From an uncultured Oscillospiraceae bacterium (GTDB lineage Bacteria > Bacillota > Clostridia > Oscillospirales > Oscillospiraceae): a stretch of 15,245 nt of DNA. Shown piece by piece: positions 1 through 6,941 of the stretch (its first letter is position 1; each line of letters opens with the position of its first letter). Position numbers and translations under genes: made by a program. The notes beneath the pieces were generated by a model. The model did not search any database. It had not been told where the DNA came from and saw only the letters and a list, made by a program, of their open reading frames with translations. Location of the stretch: assembly GCA_934631005.1 (NCBI GenBank), contig CAKTXA010000041.1:1-15245 (forward strand), given 5' to 3'.

Positions 1-141
1 CTGGCTGCGGAGCGACAGCGGAGCAGACTGATGAGGGTCGGGGAGCAGTTGCGTTTTGGTACAACTGCTAAGCTATGAGTCAGTGCTCCCCGGCCCTCAT
101 CCGCCCCTTCGGGGCACCTTCCCCGAGGGGAAGGTATGGGG
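1..141. repeat. Palindromic interspersed repeat, copy 1 (left end cut by window)
   Basis: Closely matches two other copies near the right end of the window (14814-15000 and 15066-15245). All three share the GCTGCGGAGCG...AGCGGAGCAG block, the arm GATGAGGGTCGGGGAGCA, its near-complement TGCTCCCCGGCCCTCATC, and a final CCTTCCCC/GGGGAAGG hairpin. The arms would fold into a long stem. The loop between the arms differs from the other two copies, while the arms are conserved, as expected if the fold is what is kept. No open reading frame of interest and no transposase are present. It looks like a MITE-like or REP-like non-coding element. Confidence 0.75.
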
Positions 142-187
142 TGCCTTCCGCGCCGCGGTGCGTGCAAAAGCAACAGCTGCCCACCAA

Positions 188-224
188 CGGGAGGGGCAAG
201 CCCTCCCCTACGTTACGACGAAAT
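188..224 (-). repeat. Short repeat, family 2, inverted copy
   Basis: On the minus strand this reads ATTTCGTCGTAACGTAGGGG followed by a small GC-rich hairpin (GGGAGGG/CCCTCCC type). The same sequence occurs in plus orientation at 14750-14788 with one or two differences. Both copies lie next to the palindromic repeats, so the two families seem to travel together. No coding function is visible. Confidence 0.6.
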
Positions 225-254
225 ATTATCAGCGCCGCTTTCATTTTTCATCAT

Positions 255-299
255 CCAAAAAACAAATGCCCGCCGGAACTGCTCAACAGATCCGGCGGG
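255..299 (-). terminator. Intrinsic terminator of glyA
   Basis: On the minus strand, directly after the glyA stop, a 9-bp perfect stem (CCCGCCGGA / TCCGGCGGG) with a 13-nt loop is followed by a T-rich tail (CATTTGTTTTTT). This is a textbook Rho-independent terminator placed about 8 nt after the stop codon. Confidence 0.85.
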
Positions 300-306
300 T
301 GGTTGT

Positions 307-1560
307 TTATTCGTAGATCGGGTGCTTCCTTGTCAGCTCCCTCACGGCGGCTGTTACTTCCTCGCGGCTGCCTTCGTAGTCGCGGACGATGCGGTCGATG
401 CAGTCGGCGATGACGGGCATATCCTCGGCAGTAAAGCCGCGCGTGGTGACGGCGGGGGTGCCGATGCGCACGCCGCTGGTCACGCCGGGCTTCTCCGGGT
501 CGTTCGGGACGGCGTTTTTATTGACCGTGATGTGCACGCTGTCCAGCCGCGTCTGCAGCTCCTTGCCGGTGATCCCCTTGCTGCGCAGGTCGGCGAGCAT
601 CAGGTGGTTGTCCGTGCCGCCGGTGACCAGATCGAACCCGCGCGCCAGCAGCGCGTCCGCCAGCGCGGCGGCGTTTTTCACGATGTTCTGCGCATAGGTG
701 CGGAACTCCGGCCGCGCCGCCTCGCGCAGGCAGATCGCCTTGGCGGCGATGACGTGCATGAGCGGCCCGCCCTGCGCGCCGGGGAACACGGCGCTGTTGA
801 GCTTTTTGCCGAACTCCTCGCGCGCCAGGATCAGGCCGCCGCGCGGGCCGCGCAGCGTCTTATGCGTGGTGGTGGTCACAACGTCGGCATACGGAATGGG
901 GCTCTGGTGCACGCCGCCCGCGACAAGGCCCGCGATATGCGCCATGTCGACCATCAGCAGCGCGCCGTTTCGGTGCGCGATGTCGGCAAAGGCGGCAAAG
1001 TCGATCGCCCGCGGATAGGCCGACGCGCCCGCGACGAGCAGCTTGGGCTGGTATTTTTTCACCATGTCCTCCACGGCGTTATAGTCGATGCGCCCTGTCG
1101 CGGGGTCGACGCCGTAGGAGACGCTGTTGTAGTATTTGCCGGACAGGCTGACCTTCGCGCCGTGCGTCAGGTGGCCGCCGCAGGCAAGATCCATGCCCAT
1201 GAGCGTATCGCCCGGCTGCAGGAGGGCCGCGTAGACCTCGAGATTTGCCTGCGAGCCGGAGTGCGGCTGCACGTTCGCGAATTCCGCGCCGAACAGCGCC
1301 TTGGCGCGCGCGATGGCGATACGCTCGATCTCGTCCACATACTCACAGCCGCCGTAGTAGCGGTTGCCGGGCAGGCCCTCGGCGTATTTATTGGTCAGCA
1401 CGCTGCCCATCGCGGCAATGACGGGCGCGGAGGCGATATTCTCCGACGCGATCAGCTCGATATTCTCGCACTGGCGGTCAAATTCCTGCCCGATCAGCGC
1501 GCCGATCTCGGGATCGCACTCCCGGAGGTACTGCATTTCATAATTCAGAACGGTATTCAT
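307..1560 (-). CDS. glyA: Serine hydroxymethyltransferase
   Basis: This 417-residue enzyme interconverts serine and glycine using pyridoxal phosphate and tetrahydrofolate, supplying glycine and one-carbon units in the cytoplasm. Visible hallmarks are IELIASENIAS near residues 34-44, NKYAEGLPGNRYYGG (about 57-71), the SGSQAN motif (about 101-106), the VDMAHIAGL segment (about 204-212) and TTTTHKTLRGPRGG, whose lysine (about K234) binds the cofactor. Length is normal for the bacterial enzyme. An in-frame ATG extends the frame to 1701, but that extension runs through the leader terminator and riboswitch, so the ATG at 1560 was chosen; an AAAGGA site lies just upstream of it. The gene stands alone and is flanked by its own riboswitch leader and terminator. 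Confidence 0.97.
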   Translation of the reverse strand: MNTVLNYEMQYLRECDPEIGALIGQEFDRQCENIELIASENIASAPVIAAMGSVLTNKYAEGLPGNRYYGGCEYVDEIERIAIARAKALFGAEFANVQPHSGSQANLEVYAALLQPGDTLMGMDLACGGHLTHGAKVSLSGKYYNSVSYGVDPATGRIDYNAVEDMVKKYQPKLLVAGASAYPRAIDFAAFADIAHRNGALLMVDMAHIAGLVAGGVHQSPIPYADVVTTTTHKTLRGPRGGLILAREEFGKKLNSAVFPGAQGGPLMHVIAAKAICLREAARPEFRTYAQNIVKNAAALADALLARGFDLVTGGTDNHLMLADLRSKGITGKELQTRLDSVHITVNKNAVPNDPEKPGVTSGVRIGTPAVTTRGFTAEDMPVIADCIDRIVRDYEGSREEVTAAVRELTRKHPIYE

Positions 1561-1577
1561 GGCGTTTGTCCTTTCGC

Positions 1578-1612
1578 AAAAAAAGTGGGTGAACCGCTTC
1601 CGGATCACCCAC
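1578..1612 (-). terminator. Leader (attenuation) terminator upstream of glyA
   Basis: On the minus strand GTGGGTGA and TTCACCCAC form an 8-9 bp stem followed at once by a run of seven T. It sits between the glycine aptamer and the glyA start codon, so it is the probable expression platform of the riboswitch: it either forms and stops transcription, or is prevented by the ligand state of the aptamer. I did not resolve the competing antiterminator pairing. A second small stem (GTATGC/GCATAC, 1616-1643) lies between aptamer and terminator. Confidence 0.85.
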
Positions 1613-1643
1613 CTTGTATGCTCATAAGACGCTGTGCGCATAC

Positions 1644-1725
1644 CCTGTCCTTTTGCCTGAGAGATTCGGCTTTCGCCTTGCACCTTCGGCACCCAATTCA
1701 ATGAGTTCTCCAGAGATTCCTCCCG
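1644..1725 (-). promoter_or_regulatory. Glycine riboswitch (gcvT-type), apparently a single aptamer
   Basis: The minus strand carries the conserved core of the glycine aptamer: CTCTGGAGA, then TGCCGAAGGTGCAA, a small GGCGAAAGCC stem, and CTCTCAGGCAAAAGGACAG. These match the invariant CGAAGG...GCAA and CTCTCAGG-AAAAGGAC features known for this class. I see no second full aptamer on either side, so this looks like a singlet. The small GTATGC/GCATAC stem directly 3' could be the 'ghost' stem known from type-1 singlets (inference). Its terminator platform is at 1578-1612 and the controlled gene is glyA. Confidence 0.9.
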
Positions 1726-1798
1726 CCCTCAGTTCGCCGTGCGTTCTGAGTGCGATCGTTGGAACGATATGAAATTGTGGTTCGCTTTGAACACCGCT

Positions 1799-1826
1799 AT
1801 CATACCACCGCGCGGCGAAATGTCAA
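1799..1826 (-). promoter_or_regulatory. Sigma-A promoter of the glyA riboswitch transcript
   Basis: On the minus strand TTGACA, a 16-nt spacer and TATGAT lie about 75 nt upstream of the aptamer. The -35 is the full consensus and the -10 matches five of six bases. No other promoter-like pair was needed to explain glyA. Confidence 0.8.
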
Positions 1827-1898
1827 GTGTTTTTCGCCGATTTTCGCAAATTTTTTCCGCGATAGACGGACGCTTGTCGTTATACTGCGCATCAAATT

Positions 1899-1944
1899 GT
1901 GCAAAATGACCGACCGGCGTGTGCCGGTCGGTCTCATTTTGCAC
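1899..1944 (-). terminator. Terminator of the sugar ABC operon (possibly bidirectional)
   Basis: A long hairpin starts 5 nt after the permease stop. The outer arms GTGCAAAAT/ATTTTGCAC and inner arms GACCGACCGGC/GCCGGTCGGTC enclose a GTGT loop, with one 2-nt bulge. The T-rich outer arm acts as the tail on the minus strand, and the symmetry means it could also work on the plus strand. Confidence 0.75.
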
Positions 1945-1948
1945 GGGA

Positions 1949-3019
1949 TCAGGCCGCCTTCTTCTTGCCCTTGCCCTTGAGCTGCGGGCCGAGGACCTGG
2001 ATGACGATGGCGATCAGCAGGATGGCGCCCTTGATGGCGTTGTTGATCAGGGAGTCCACGTTCAGCGCGGCGATGATCTTGTCGATGATCGTGTAGCTCA
2101 GCGCGCCGAAGATGACGCCCGCCAGACGGCCCTTGCCGCCGGACATGGAGATGCCGCCAAGCACGACCGCCGCGATGGCGAACATTTCATTGGTCACACC
2201 GGTCGTCGCCGGGTCGACGTTGCCCTGCAGGCAGAGCCACATCGCAGCGCCGAGACCGCACAGCAGGCCCGTGATGGTGAACACGGACACCTTGTTCCAT
2301 TCCACGTTGATACCGGCCATATGCGCCGCCTTGGTATTGGAGCCGATGGCGAACAGGCGCTTGCCGTATTTGGTGGAGGTGGTGACGTAGACAAGGATCA
2401 GCGCAGCGGCGATAAAGATCAGGCCGACGACCGGGATCTCGATGCCGGGGATCTTGCTGTTGCCGAAGGTGTACATCGCGTCACGGGCGTTCATGCCGGA
2501 TTCGACCTGCGCCTTGACCATGGAATAGGAGTTCGCGGACGCGCCGGTCAGCTCCTTGGGCAGCGCGCGGCTGGCGTACTGGCAGGCGGAGCGGAAGATG
2601 AGCTGCGTGGCCAGCGTGACAATGAACGCCGGCAGCTGCACACGGCCGATGAGGAAGCCGTTGAAGAAGCCGAGCAGCGTGCCGCCCGCGAGGCAGAACA
2701 GGATTGTCAGCGTGAAGATGAGCCACACCGGCAGGCCGGCGTTGTTCATCACGTTAAAGATCACACAGCCGAACGACGCGATGCAGCCGAGGATGGCGCC
2801 GACGGACAGGTCGATCTCACCGGTAATGATGATCAGGCCCATGCCGAGCGAAATGACGCCCACGACCGCGGAGTGACGCAGGATGTTGGTGATGCCCGTC
2901 CATTTCAGCTGCCCGCTGATGAGATAGTAGGCGATGAACAGGACGATGAAAATGATGACGTAGGAATACTGGGCGAGCGAGAGTTTCTGGCGGTGCTTTT
3001 GTACGGTGTTCTGGCTCAT
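1949..3019 (-). CDS. Sugar ABC transporter permease (RbsC/XylH/MglC-like)
   Basis: A 356-residue polytopic membrane protein of the carbohydrate-uptake ABC permease family. The first helix covers about residues 17-37. Next come the family segments ITNILRHSAVVGVISLGMGLIIITGEIDLSVG (about 43-72) and, near the C-terminus, FAIAAVVLGGISMSGGKGRLAGVIFGALSY, the stretch that contacts the ATPase in this family. Length is slightly above the usual 320-340, with a short charged N-terminal tail. The start ATG is 1 nt after the ATPase stop, with GAGGAGG upstream, so the two are translationally coupled. It is the last gene of the operon. Sequence alone does not reveal the sugar. Confidence 0.93.
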   Translation of the reverse strand: MSQNTVQKHRQKLSLAQYSYVIIFIVLFIAYYLISGQLKWTGITNILRHSAVVGVISLGMGLIIITGEIDLSVGAILGCIASFGCVIFNVMNNAGLPVWLIFTLTILFCLAGGTLLGFFNGFLIGRVQLPAFIVTLATQLIFRSACQYASRALPKELTGASANSYSMVKAQVESGMNARDAMYTFGNSKIPGIEIPVVGLIFIAAALILVYVTTSTKYGKRLFAIGSNTKAAHMAGINVEWNKVSVFTITGLLCGLGAAMWLCLQGNVDPATTGVTNEMFAIAAVVLGGISMSGGKGRLAGVIFGALSYTIIDKIIAALNVDSLINNAIKGAILLIAIVIQVLGPQLKGKGKKKAA

Positions 3020-3020
3020 A

Positions 3021-4520
3021 TCAGTTGGCCTCCTCTACTTCGAGCGCGTTGGTCGCATACTGCATGACGATCTGCTCGGTGATTTCTTCGTGCGGAAGGA
3101 TCTTGACGATCCGGCCGGAATAGAATACGGCGCAGCGGTCCGCCATACGCTGCAGCTCCGGGATCTCCTGCGTATTGACGAGGATCGTTTTGCCCTCCTC
3201 GGCCAGCTTCAGGATCAGCTTGTAGATCTCGGCCTTCGCGCCGACGTCGATGCCCTGCGTGGGGTTGTCGAGCAGCAGGAGGTCCGCGTCGGTATTGAGC
3301 CAGCGGGCAAAGAATACCTTCTGCTGGTTGCCGCCGGAGAGCGACAAGATCAGGTTGTGCGGCGACTCCGCCTTGATGTTGAGCTTTGCCTTTTGGCTGT
3401 CGTACTTGCCGAGCTCCACGCTCTTGTGGATGGCCTGCTTGTTGGCCGAGAGCTCATGCTCCGACAGGTACATATTCTCCAAAATCGACATATCCGGCAC
3501 CACGGAGTTCTCCTTGCGGTTGGCCGGCAGGAGCGCAACGCCCTTTTTCATGGCGTGGTGGATGGTGTTGCGCGTGAACAGCTCGCCGTTTACCTTCACG
3601 GTGCCGGAGAACGTGGGCAGCTCGCCGAAGATGGACTGCAAAAATTCACTCGCGCCCGAGCCCTGCAGGCCGGTGATGCCGACGATCTCGCCGCGGCGCA
3701 CCTGAAGGCTCACATCTGAGAAGTTCGGGCCCGAAACGCCGTCGAGCTCTAGAATGTTCTCGCCCATCTCGCGCGGCGAGTAGATCTCCGCCGTGGAGAA
3801 GGTGCTGCCGACCATGGTCGACGTCACCTCCGGCGCGGTCACATCCGCGATCTTGCCGGTCTGGATGAACTCGCCGTTGCGGAGCACGGTATAGCTGTCG
3901 GAAATACGGAAGATCTCCGGCATTTTATGAGAGATGAAGATGAAGGACTTGCCCTCAGCCTTCAATTTATTCACGATTTCAAACAGATGATCAATTTCTT
4001 CGTTGCTCAGCGCCGTGGTCGGCTCGTCCAGGATCAGCAGCTTGGCCTCGAAGAAGATCGCCTTCGCGATCTCAAGCGTCTGTTTTTCGCTGGCGCTCAG
4101 ATGCTCGACCAGCTCGGTCGGGTCGATGCTGACGCCGAGGTTCGCAAAAACCTCCTCGCACTTCTGGATCATTTCCTGCTTTCTGAGCTTCCCGAAGCGG
4201 GTGACAAGCTCTTTGTTGAAGAAAATGTTCTCAAAAACGCGCAGATCATTGAACAGGTTCAATTCCTGATGCACGAACGCGACGCCCGCCTCTTCGCTTT
4301 CGGCGATGGTGCAGTTCGTGATGTCTTTTCCGTTAAAAATGACCCGGCCCTCATCCAGCGGGTACACGCCCGTCAGGATGTTCATCAGCGTGGACTTGCC
4401 GGCGCCGTTTTCACCGAGGAGCGCATGGACCTCCCCCTGCTTCACAACAAGGTCGACGCCCTTGAGAACAGGGACACCCACAAATGCCTTGTGGATATTA
4501 TGCATTTCCAGAATGTTCAT
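3021..4520 (-). CDS. Sugar ABC transporter ATPase, two nucleotide-binding domains (RbsA/MglA-like)
   Basis: A 499-residue fused double ATPase energising the neighbouring permease. NBD1 is intact: Walker A GENGAGKST (36-44), a signature-like LSASEKQTLEIAK (141-153, a departure from the usual LSGGQ core), Walker B LLILDEP with D165/E166, and the H-loop histidine in FISHKM (about H198). NBD2 has LSGGNQQK (394-401), a lysine-free P-loop GLQGSGAS (284-291, as is common in this family), and Walker B LLLLDNPTQGID, where the usual catalytic glutamate is Asn419. So NBD1 probably does the hydrolysis and NBD2 is structural (inference). It follows the binding-protein gene after a 108-nt gap holding a 14-bp hairpin, and is coupled to the permease. 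Confidence 0.95.
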   Translation of the reverse strand: MNILEMHNIHKAFVGVPVLKGVDLVVKQGEVHALLGENGAGKSTLMNILTGVYPLDEGRVIFNGKDITNCTIAESEEAGVAFVHQELNLFNDLRVFENIFFNKELVTRFGKLRKQEMIQKCEEVFANLGVSIDPTELVEHLSASEKQTLEIAKAIFFEAKLLILDEPTTALSNEEIDHLFEIVNKLKAEGKSFIFISHKMPEIFRISDSYTVLRNGEFIQTGKIADVTAPEVTSTMVGSTFSTAEIYSPREMGENILELDGVSGPNFSDVSLQVRRGEIVGITGLQGSGASEFLQSIFGELPTFSGTVKVNGELFTRNTIHHAMKKGVALLPANRKENSVVPDMSILENMYLSEHELSANKQAIHKSVELGKYDSQKAKLNIKAESPHNLILSLSGGNQQKVFFARWLNTDADLLLLDNPTQGIDVGAKAEIYKLILKLAEEGKTILVNTQEIPELQRMADRCAVFYSGRIVKILPHEEITEQIVMQYATNALEVEEAN

Positions 4521-4542
4521 ATCTACTCTCCCATTATGGGCA

Positions 4543-4574
4543 GTGGTGTCCCGCGGTCAGCCGCGGGACACCAC
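4543..4574 (-). other. Perfect 14-bp hairpin between binding-protein and ATPase genes
   Basis: GTGGTGTCCCGCGG and CCGCGGGACACCAC are exact complements around a 4-nt loop. No T-run follows on the minus strand, so it is not a standard terminator. Hairpins at this place in binding-protein operons are known to block 3' exonucleases and keep the binding-protein mRNA more abundant than the transporter mRNA. That role is inferred here. Confidence 0.75.
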
Positions 4575-4628
4575 CTGATTCATTTGTTCTGTTTGCCTGA
4601 CGGTGCGCACCGCCCGGCGAGCCTCGGC

Positions 4629-5786
4629 TTATTCGAAGCCCTTGTCCATGAAGTCAGCGACGTTGTCAGCCGTGACGCACTGTGCGGACTGGGTGTTGTC
4701 CAGCGGGACATCCTTGCCGTCGAAGTGATCGACGAGCGCCTGGATGGTATCCTGGATCATTGCGGGCGGATAGGTGACGTCCATGATGCCGCCGAACTTC
4801 TCAGCAACGGGATACGCGGTGTAGTCGCCGGAGATGACGGTGTAGATGGTCTTCGGGCCGCCGCAGCCGGTGATGTAAGGAGCGTTGGCAAGGAAGGCCT
4901 CCTTGGTGGCCTCGTCGATGGCCGAGCCCTCGAGCGCGTCAAACACAGCCAGAGCCAGACCGGAGTCCCAAGCCGCGATGTACTTGGTGTCGGCATTGTC
5001 GGCGTTGGACATGTAGGTCTCAAAGTAGGCCTGCGCGTTGGCGGGGTTCCAGCCGGTCGCGCCGGAGTAGGCCACGGAGTCCAGGCTGGTCCACGGGGTG
5101 TCGATCTTCTTGCCGGCATACTCGACCTCGCCCAGCAGGTACTTGTTGAAGCCGTCGGTACGGTCGGTGTCAGCGGAGGAGCCGTCGCCCTCGATGCAGA
5201 CGACCTTGTCGCCTTCCTTCATGCCCTTGGAGACCAGATAGCTGGCAGCAGCCGCGCCGATCTCGACGTTGTCGTACTTGATGTTGGAAACAGCGGTGTC
5301 CTTCACGGACGGGATGATACGGTCGCAGCAGGTGTAGGGGATGCCTGCGTCAGCCAGCTGCTGGATGGCGTTCTCCAGATCGGAGCCTGCCGGCAGCATC
5401 GCAACGCCGATGGAGCCGTCGCCGGGATCGTTGGCGATGATGTCCTCGATCTGCTTGATCTGATCGTCGGCGGAAGCAAACGTCTGCAGAACAGCGTTGT
5501 ACTTGCCCTCGGCGTTCAGCTCGTCGACCTTCGCCTGCGCGAAGACGCCGATGGCACCGGTCCAGCCATGGTCAGGGTTGGGGGCCAGGACATAGATCGT
5601 CTTCTTGACTTCCGCAGCGGGCGTCTCTTCGGCCGCCGGGGTCTCCTCGGCAGCGGGGGTTTCTTCAGCCGGAGCCGCGGTGTCGGCCGGCTTTTCTTCG
5701 GTCGCGGGGGTATTGGCCTGAGAAGCGCAAGCAACAAGGCCAAGCACCATCACGACTGCCAGAAGCAGAGCAATGATCTTTTTCAT
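4629..5786 (-). CDS. Sugar-binding lipoprotein of the ABC transporter (RbsB-like, periplasmic-binding fold type 4)
   Basis: A 385-residue exported substrate-binding protein. The lipoprotein signal is MKKIIALLLAVVMVLGLVAC with lipobox LVAC and Cys20 as the lipidation site. A flexible acidic linker follows (about 22-60) with a perfect tandem PAAEET repeat visible in the DNA at about 5619-5680. The mature domain starts at KKTIYVLAPNPDHGWTGAIGVFAQA and has the two-lobe sugar-binding pattern, including SADDQIKQIEDIIA, MLPAGSDLENAIQQLADAGIP and VAEKFGGIMDVTYPPAMIQDTIQALVDHFDGK. The start has GGAGG at good spacing. It is preceded and followed by hairpins within the operon. Ligand cannot be told from sequence; a sugar or polyol is likely. 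Confidence 0.93.
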   Translation of the reverse strand: MKKIIALLLAVVMVLGLVACASQANTPATEEKPADTAAPAEETPAAEETPAAEETPAAEVKKTIYVLAPNPDHGWTGAIGVFAQAKVDELNAEGKYNAVLQTFASADDQIKQIEDIIANDPGDGSIGVAMLPAGSDLENAIQQLADAGIPYTCCDRIIPSVKDTAVSNIKYDNVEIGAAAASYLVSKGMKEGDKVVCIEGDGSSADTDRTDGFNKYLLGEVEYAGKKIDTPWTSLDSVAYSGATGWNPANAQAYFETYMSNADNADTKYIAAWDSGLALAVFDALEGSAIDEATKEAFLANAPYITGCGGPKTIYTVISGDYTAYPVAEKFGGIMDVTYPPAMIQDTIQALVDHFDGKDVPLDNTQSAQCVTADNVADFMDKGFE

Positions 5787-5813
5787 TATTTGTTCCTCCA
5801 GTTTTTATTTATC

Positions 5814-5834
5814 TTAACCGGCGGCGCCGGTTAA
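5814..5834. other. 9-bp palindrome upstream of the binding-protein gene
   Basis: TTAACCGGC and GCCGGTTAA are exact complements with a 3-nt centre. It lies 27 nt upstream of the binding-protein start. It could be an RNA hairpin in the leader or a protein operator for an internal promoter; no T-tract follows in the transcribed direction. Confidence 0.5.
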
Positions 5835-5846
5835 AACCTTCTGTGT

Positions 5847-5886
5847 GTGACCGCCGATGAGACCGGCAGGCGTCATCAGCGGTCAC
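5847..5886 (-). other. Intercistronic hairpin after the isomerase gene
   Basis: GTGACCGC/GCGGTCAC arms continue, after one mismatch, into GATGA/TCATC, enclosing a GC-rich loop. It begins 7 nt after the isomerase stop on the minus strand and is not followed by a T-run. It is probably a stability or attenuation hairpin separating the enzyme part of the operon from the transporter part. Confidence 0.6.
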
Positions 5887-5893
5887 TTATTGA

Positions 5894-6892
5894 TCAGTCG
5901 TTTTTGATCGCGCTGTCGAACGCGAAGTCGGACGCGCTGAAGTTGTACTTCTTGATGTACTCGCAGGCCTCGGTCGCGCCGTAGACGCGGTCCATGCCGG
6001 AGTCCTCCCATTCCACGGAATACGGGCCGGTGTAGCCGCCCTGGTTCAGGCAGCGGCAGATGCCGTCGAAGTCGACGTCGCCATGGCCGAGGGACACGAA
6101 GTTCCAGCCGCGGTGCATATCGCCGAAGGTGATGTGGGAGCCCAGCACGCCGTTGCGGCCGTCAAAGTTCAGCTTGACGTCCTTGGCATGGACATGATAG
6201 ATGCGGTCGATGAAGTCGCGGCAGAACACCACGGGATCGACGCCCTGCCACAGCAGGTGGCTCGGGTCAAAGTTGATGCCGAGGGTCGGACGGCGGTCAA
6301 ACACATCCAGCAGCTTCTTGGTGGACCAGTAGTCGAACGCGATCTCGGTGGGATGGACCTCGAGGGCGAGCTTCACGCCGCAGGCGTCGAACTCGTCGAA
6401 GATCGGGCTCCACAGCTCCTTGACCTTCTGATAGGCCGCTTCGATCTGCTCCTCGGAGGTCTGCGGGAAGGAGTACCAGAACTTCCAGATCGGGGAGCCC
6501 ATGAAGAACGTGACGACGCTCACGCCCATCGCCTTGGCGGCGTGCGCGGTGGCCTTCATCTCGTCGATGGCCCACTTCTGGATCTCTTCGGGCTTGCCGG
6601 CGAGGGCCGCGGGTGCAAAGCCGTCCAGGCGGGAGTCATAGGCATCGGGCAGCGTGTCGCAGACGCACTGACCGGCCAGGTGGTTGCTCAGAGCCCAGCA
6701 GCCGAGGTCGTACTTCTTGAGGGTCGCCTTGACCTCCTCAACGTACTTCGCATCGGTGGCGGCGCGCTTCATATCCAGATGCGCGGCAGACAGCTCCAGG
6801 CCCTCATAGCCCATCTGCTTGGCGAGCTTGCAGACTTCCTCCAGGGACAGATCGCCCCACTGAATGGTAAACAGAGTAACAGGTCTCGACAT
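5894..6892 (-). CDS. Sugar phosphate isomerase/epimerase family protein (TIM barrel, AP-endonuclease-2-like)
   Basis: A 332-residue cytoplasmic enzyme of the xylose-isomerase-like TIM barrel superfamily. The expected metal-site residues are visible: Glu178 in LALEVHPTE, Asp209 with His212 in NFDPSHL, His235 in YHVHAKD, and Glu294 in YSVEWED. The N-terminus ITLFTIQWG-like segment (residues 4-13) and YEGLELSA (29-36) are the first barrel strands. Relatives act on ketoses, inosose-type polyols or 3-keto glycosides; which of these applies cannot be read from sequence. AAGGAGG sits just upstream of the ATG. It lies 49 nt downstream of the dehydrogenase gene, so the two enzymes probably act in sequence on the transported compound. 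Confidence 0.9.
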   Translation of the reverse strand: MSRPVTLFTIQWGDLSLEEVCKLAKQMGYEGLELSAAHLDMKRAATDAKYVEEVKATLKKYDLGCWALSNHLAGQCVCDTLPDAYDSRLDGFAPAALAGKPEEIQKWAIDEMKATAHAAKAMGVSVVTFFMGSPIWKFWYSFPQTSEEQIEAAYQKVKELWSPIFDEFDACGVKLALEVHPTEIAFDYWSTKKLLDVFDRRPTLGINFDPSHLLWQGVDPVVFCRDFIDRIYHVHAKDVKLNFDGRNGVLGSHITFGDMHRGWNFVSLGHGDVDFDGICRCLNQGGYTGPYSVEWEDSGMDRVYGATEACEYIKKYNFSASDFAFDSAIKND

Positions 6893-6941
6893 AATTTAGT
6901 TCCTCCTTAAAATATTCGGTAGAGATCGTTCGATCCCGGGA

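Noticed and set aside
1561..1701. N-terminal extension of glyA to an upstream ATG
   Set aside because: It would translate the leader terminator and aptamer, and the ATG at 1560 gives the normal enzyme N-terminus with a ribosome binding site.
136..1704. Long plus-strand open frame opposite glyA (522 codons)
   Set aside because: It is the antisense of a certain glyA gene, runs through its terminator and riboswitch, and has no family-like motifs; a high-GC shadow frame.
3927..5834. 635-codon plus-strand frame opposite the ATPase and binding-protein genes
   Set aside because: Complementary to two well-supported genes; composition is typical of antisense high-GC frames, with no recognisable domain.
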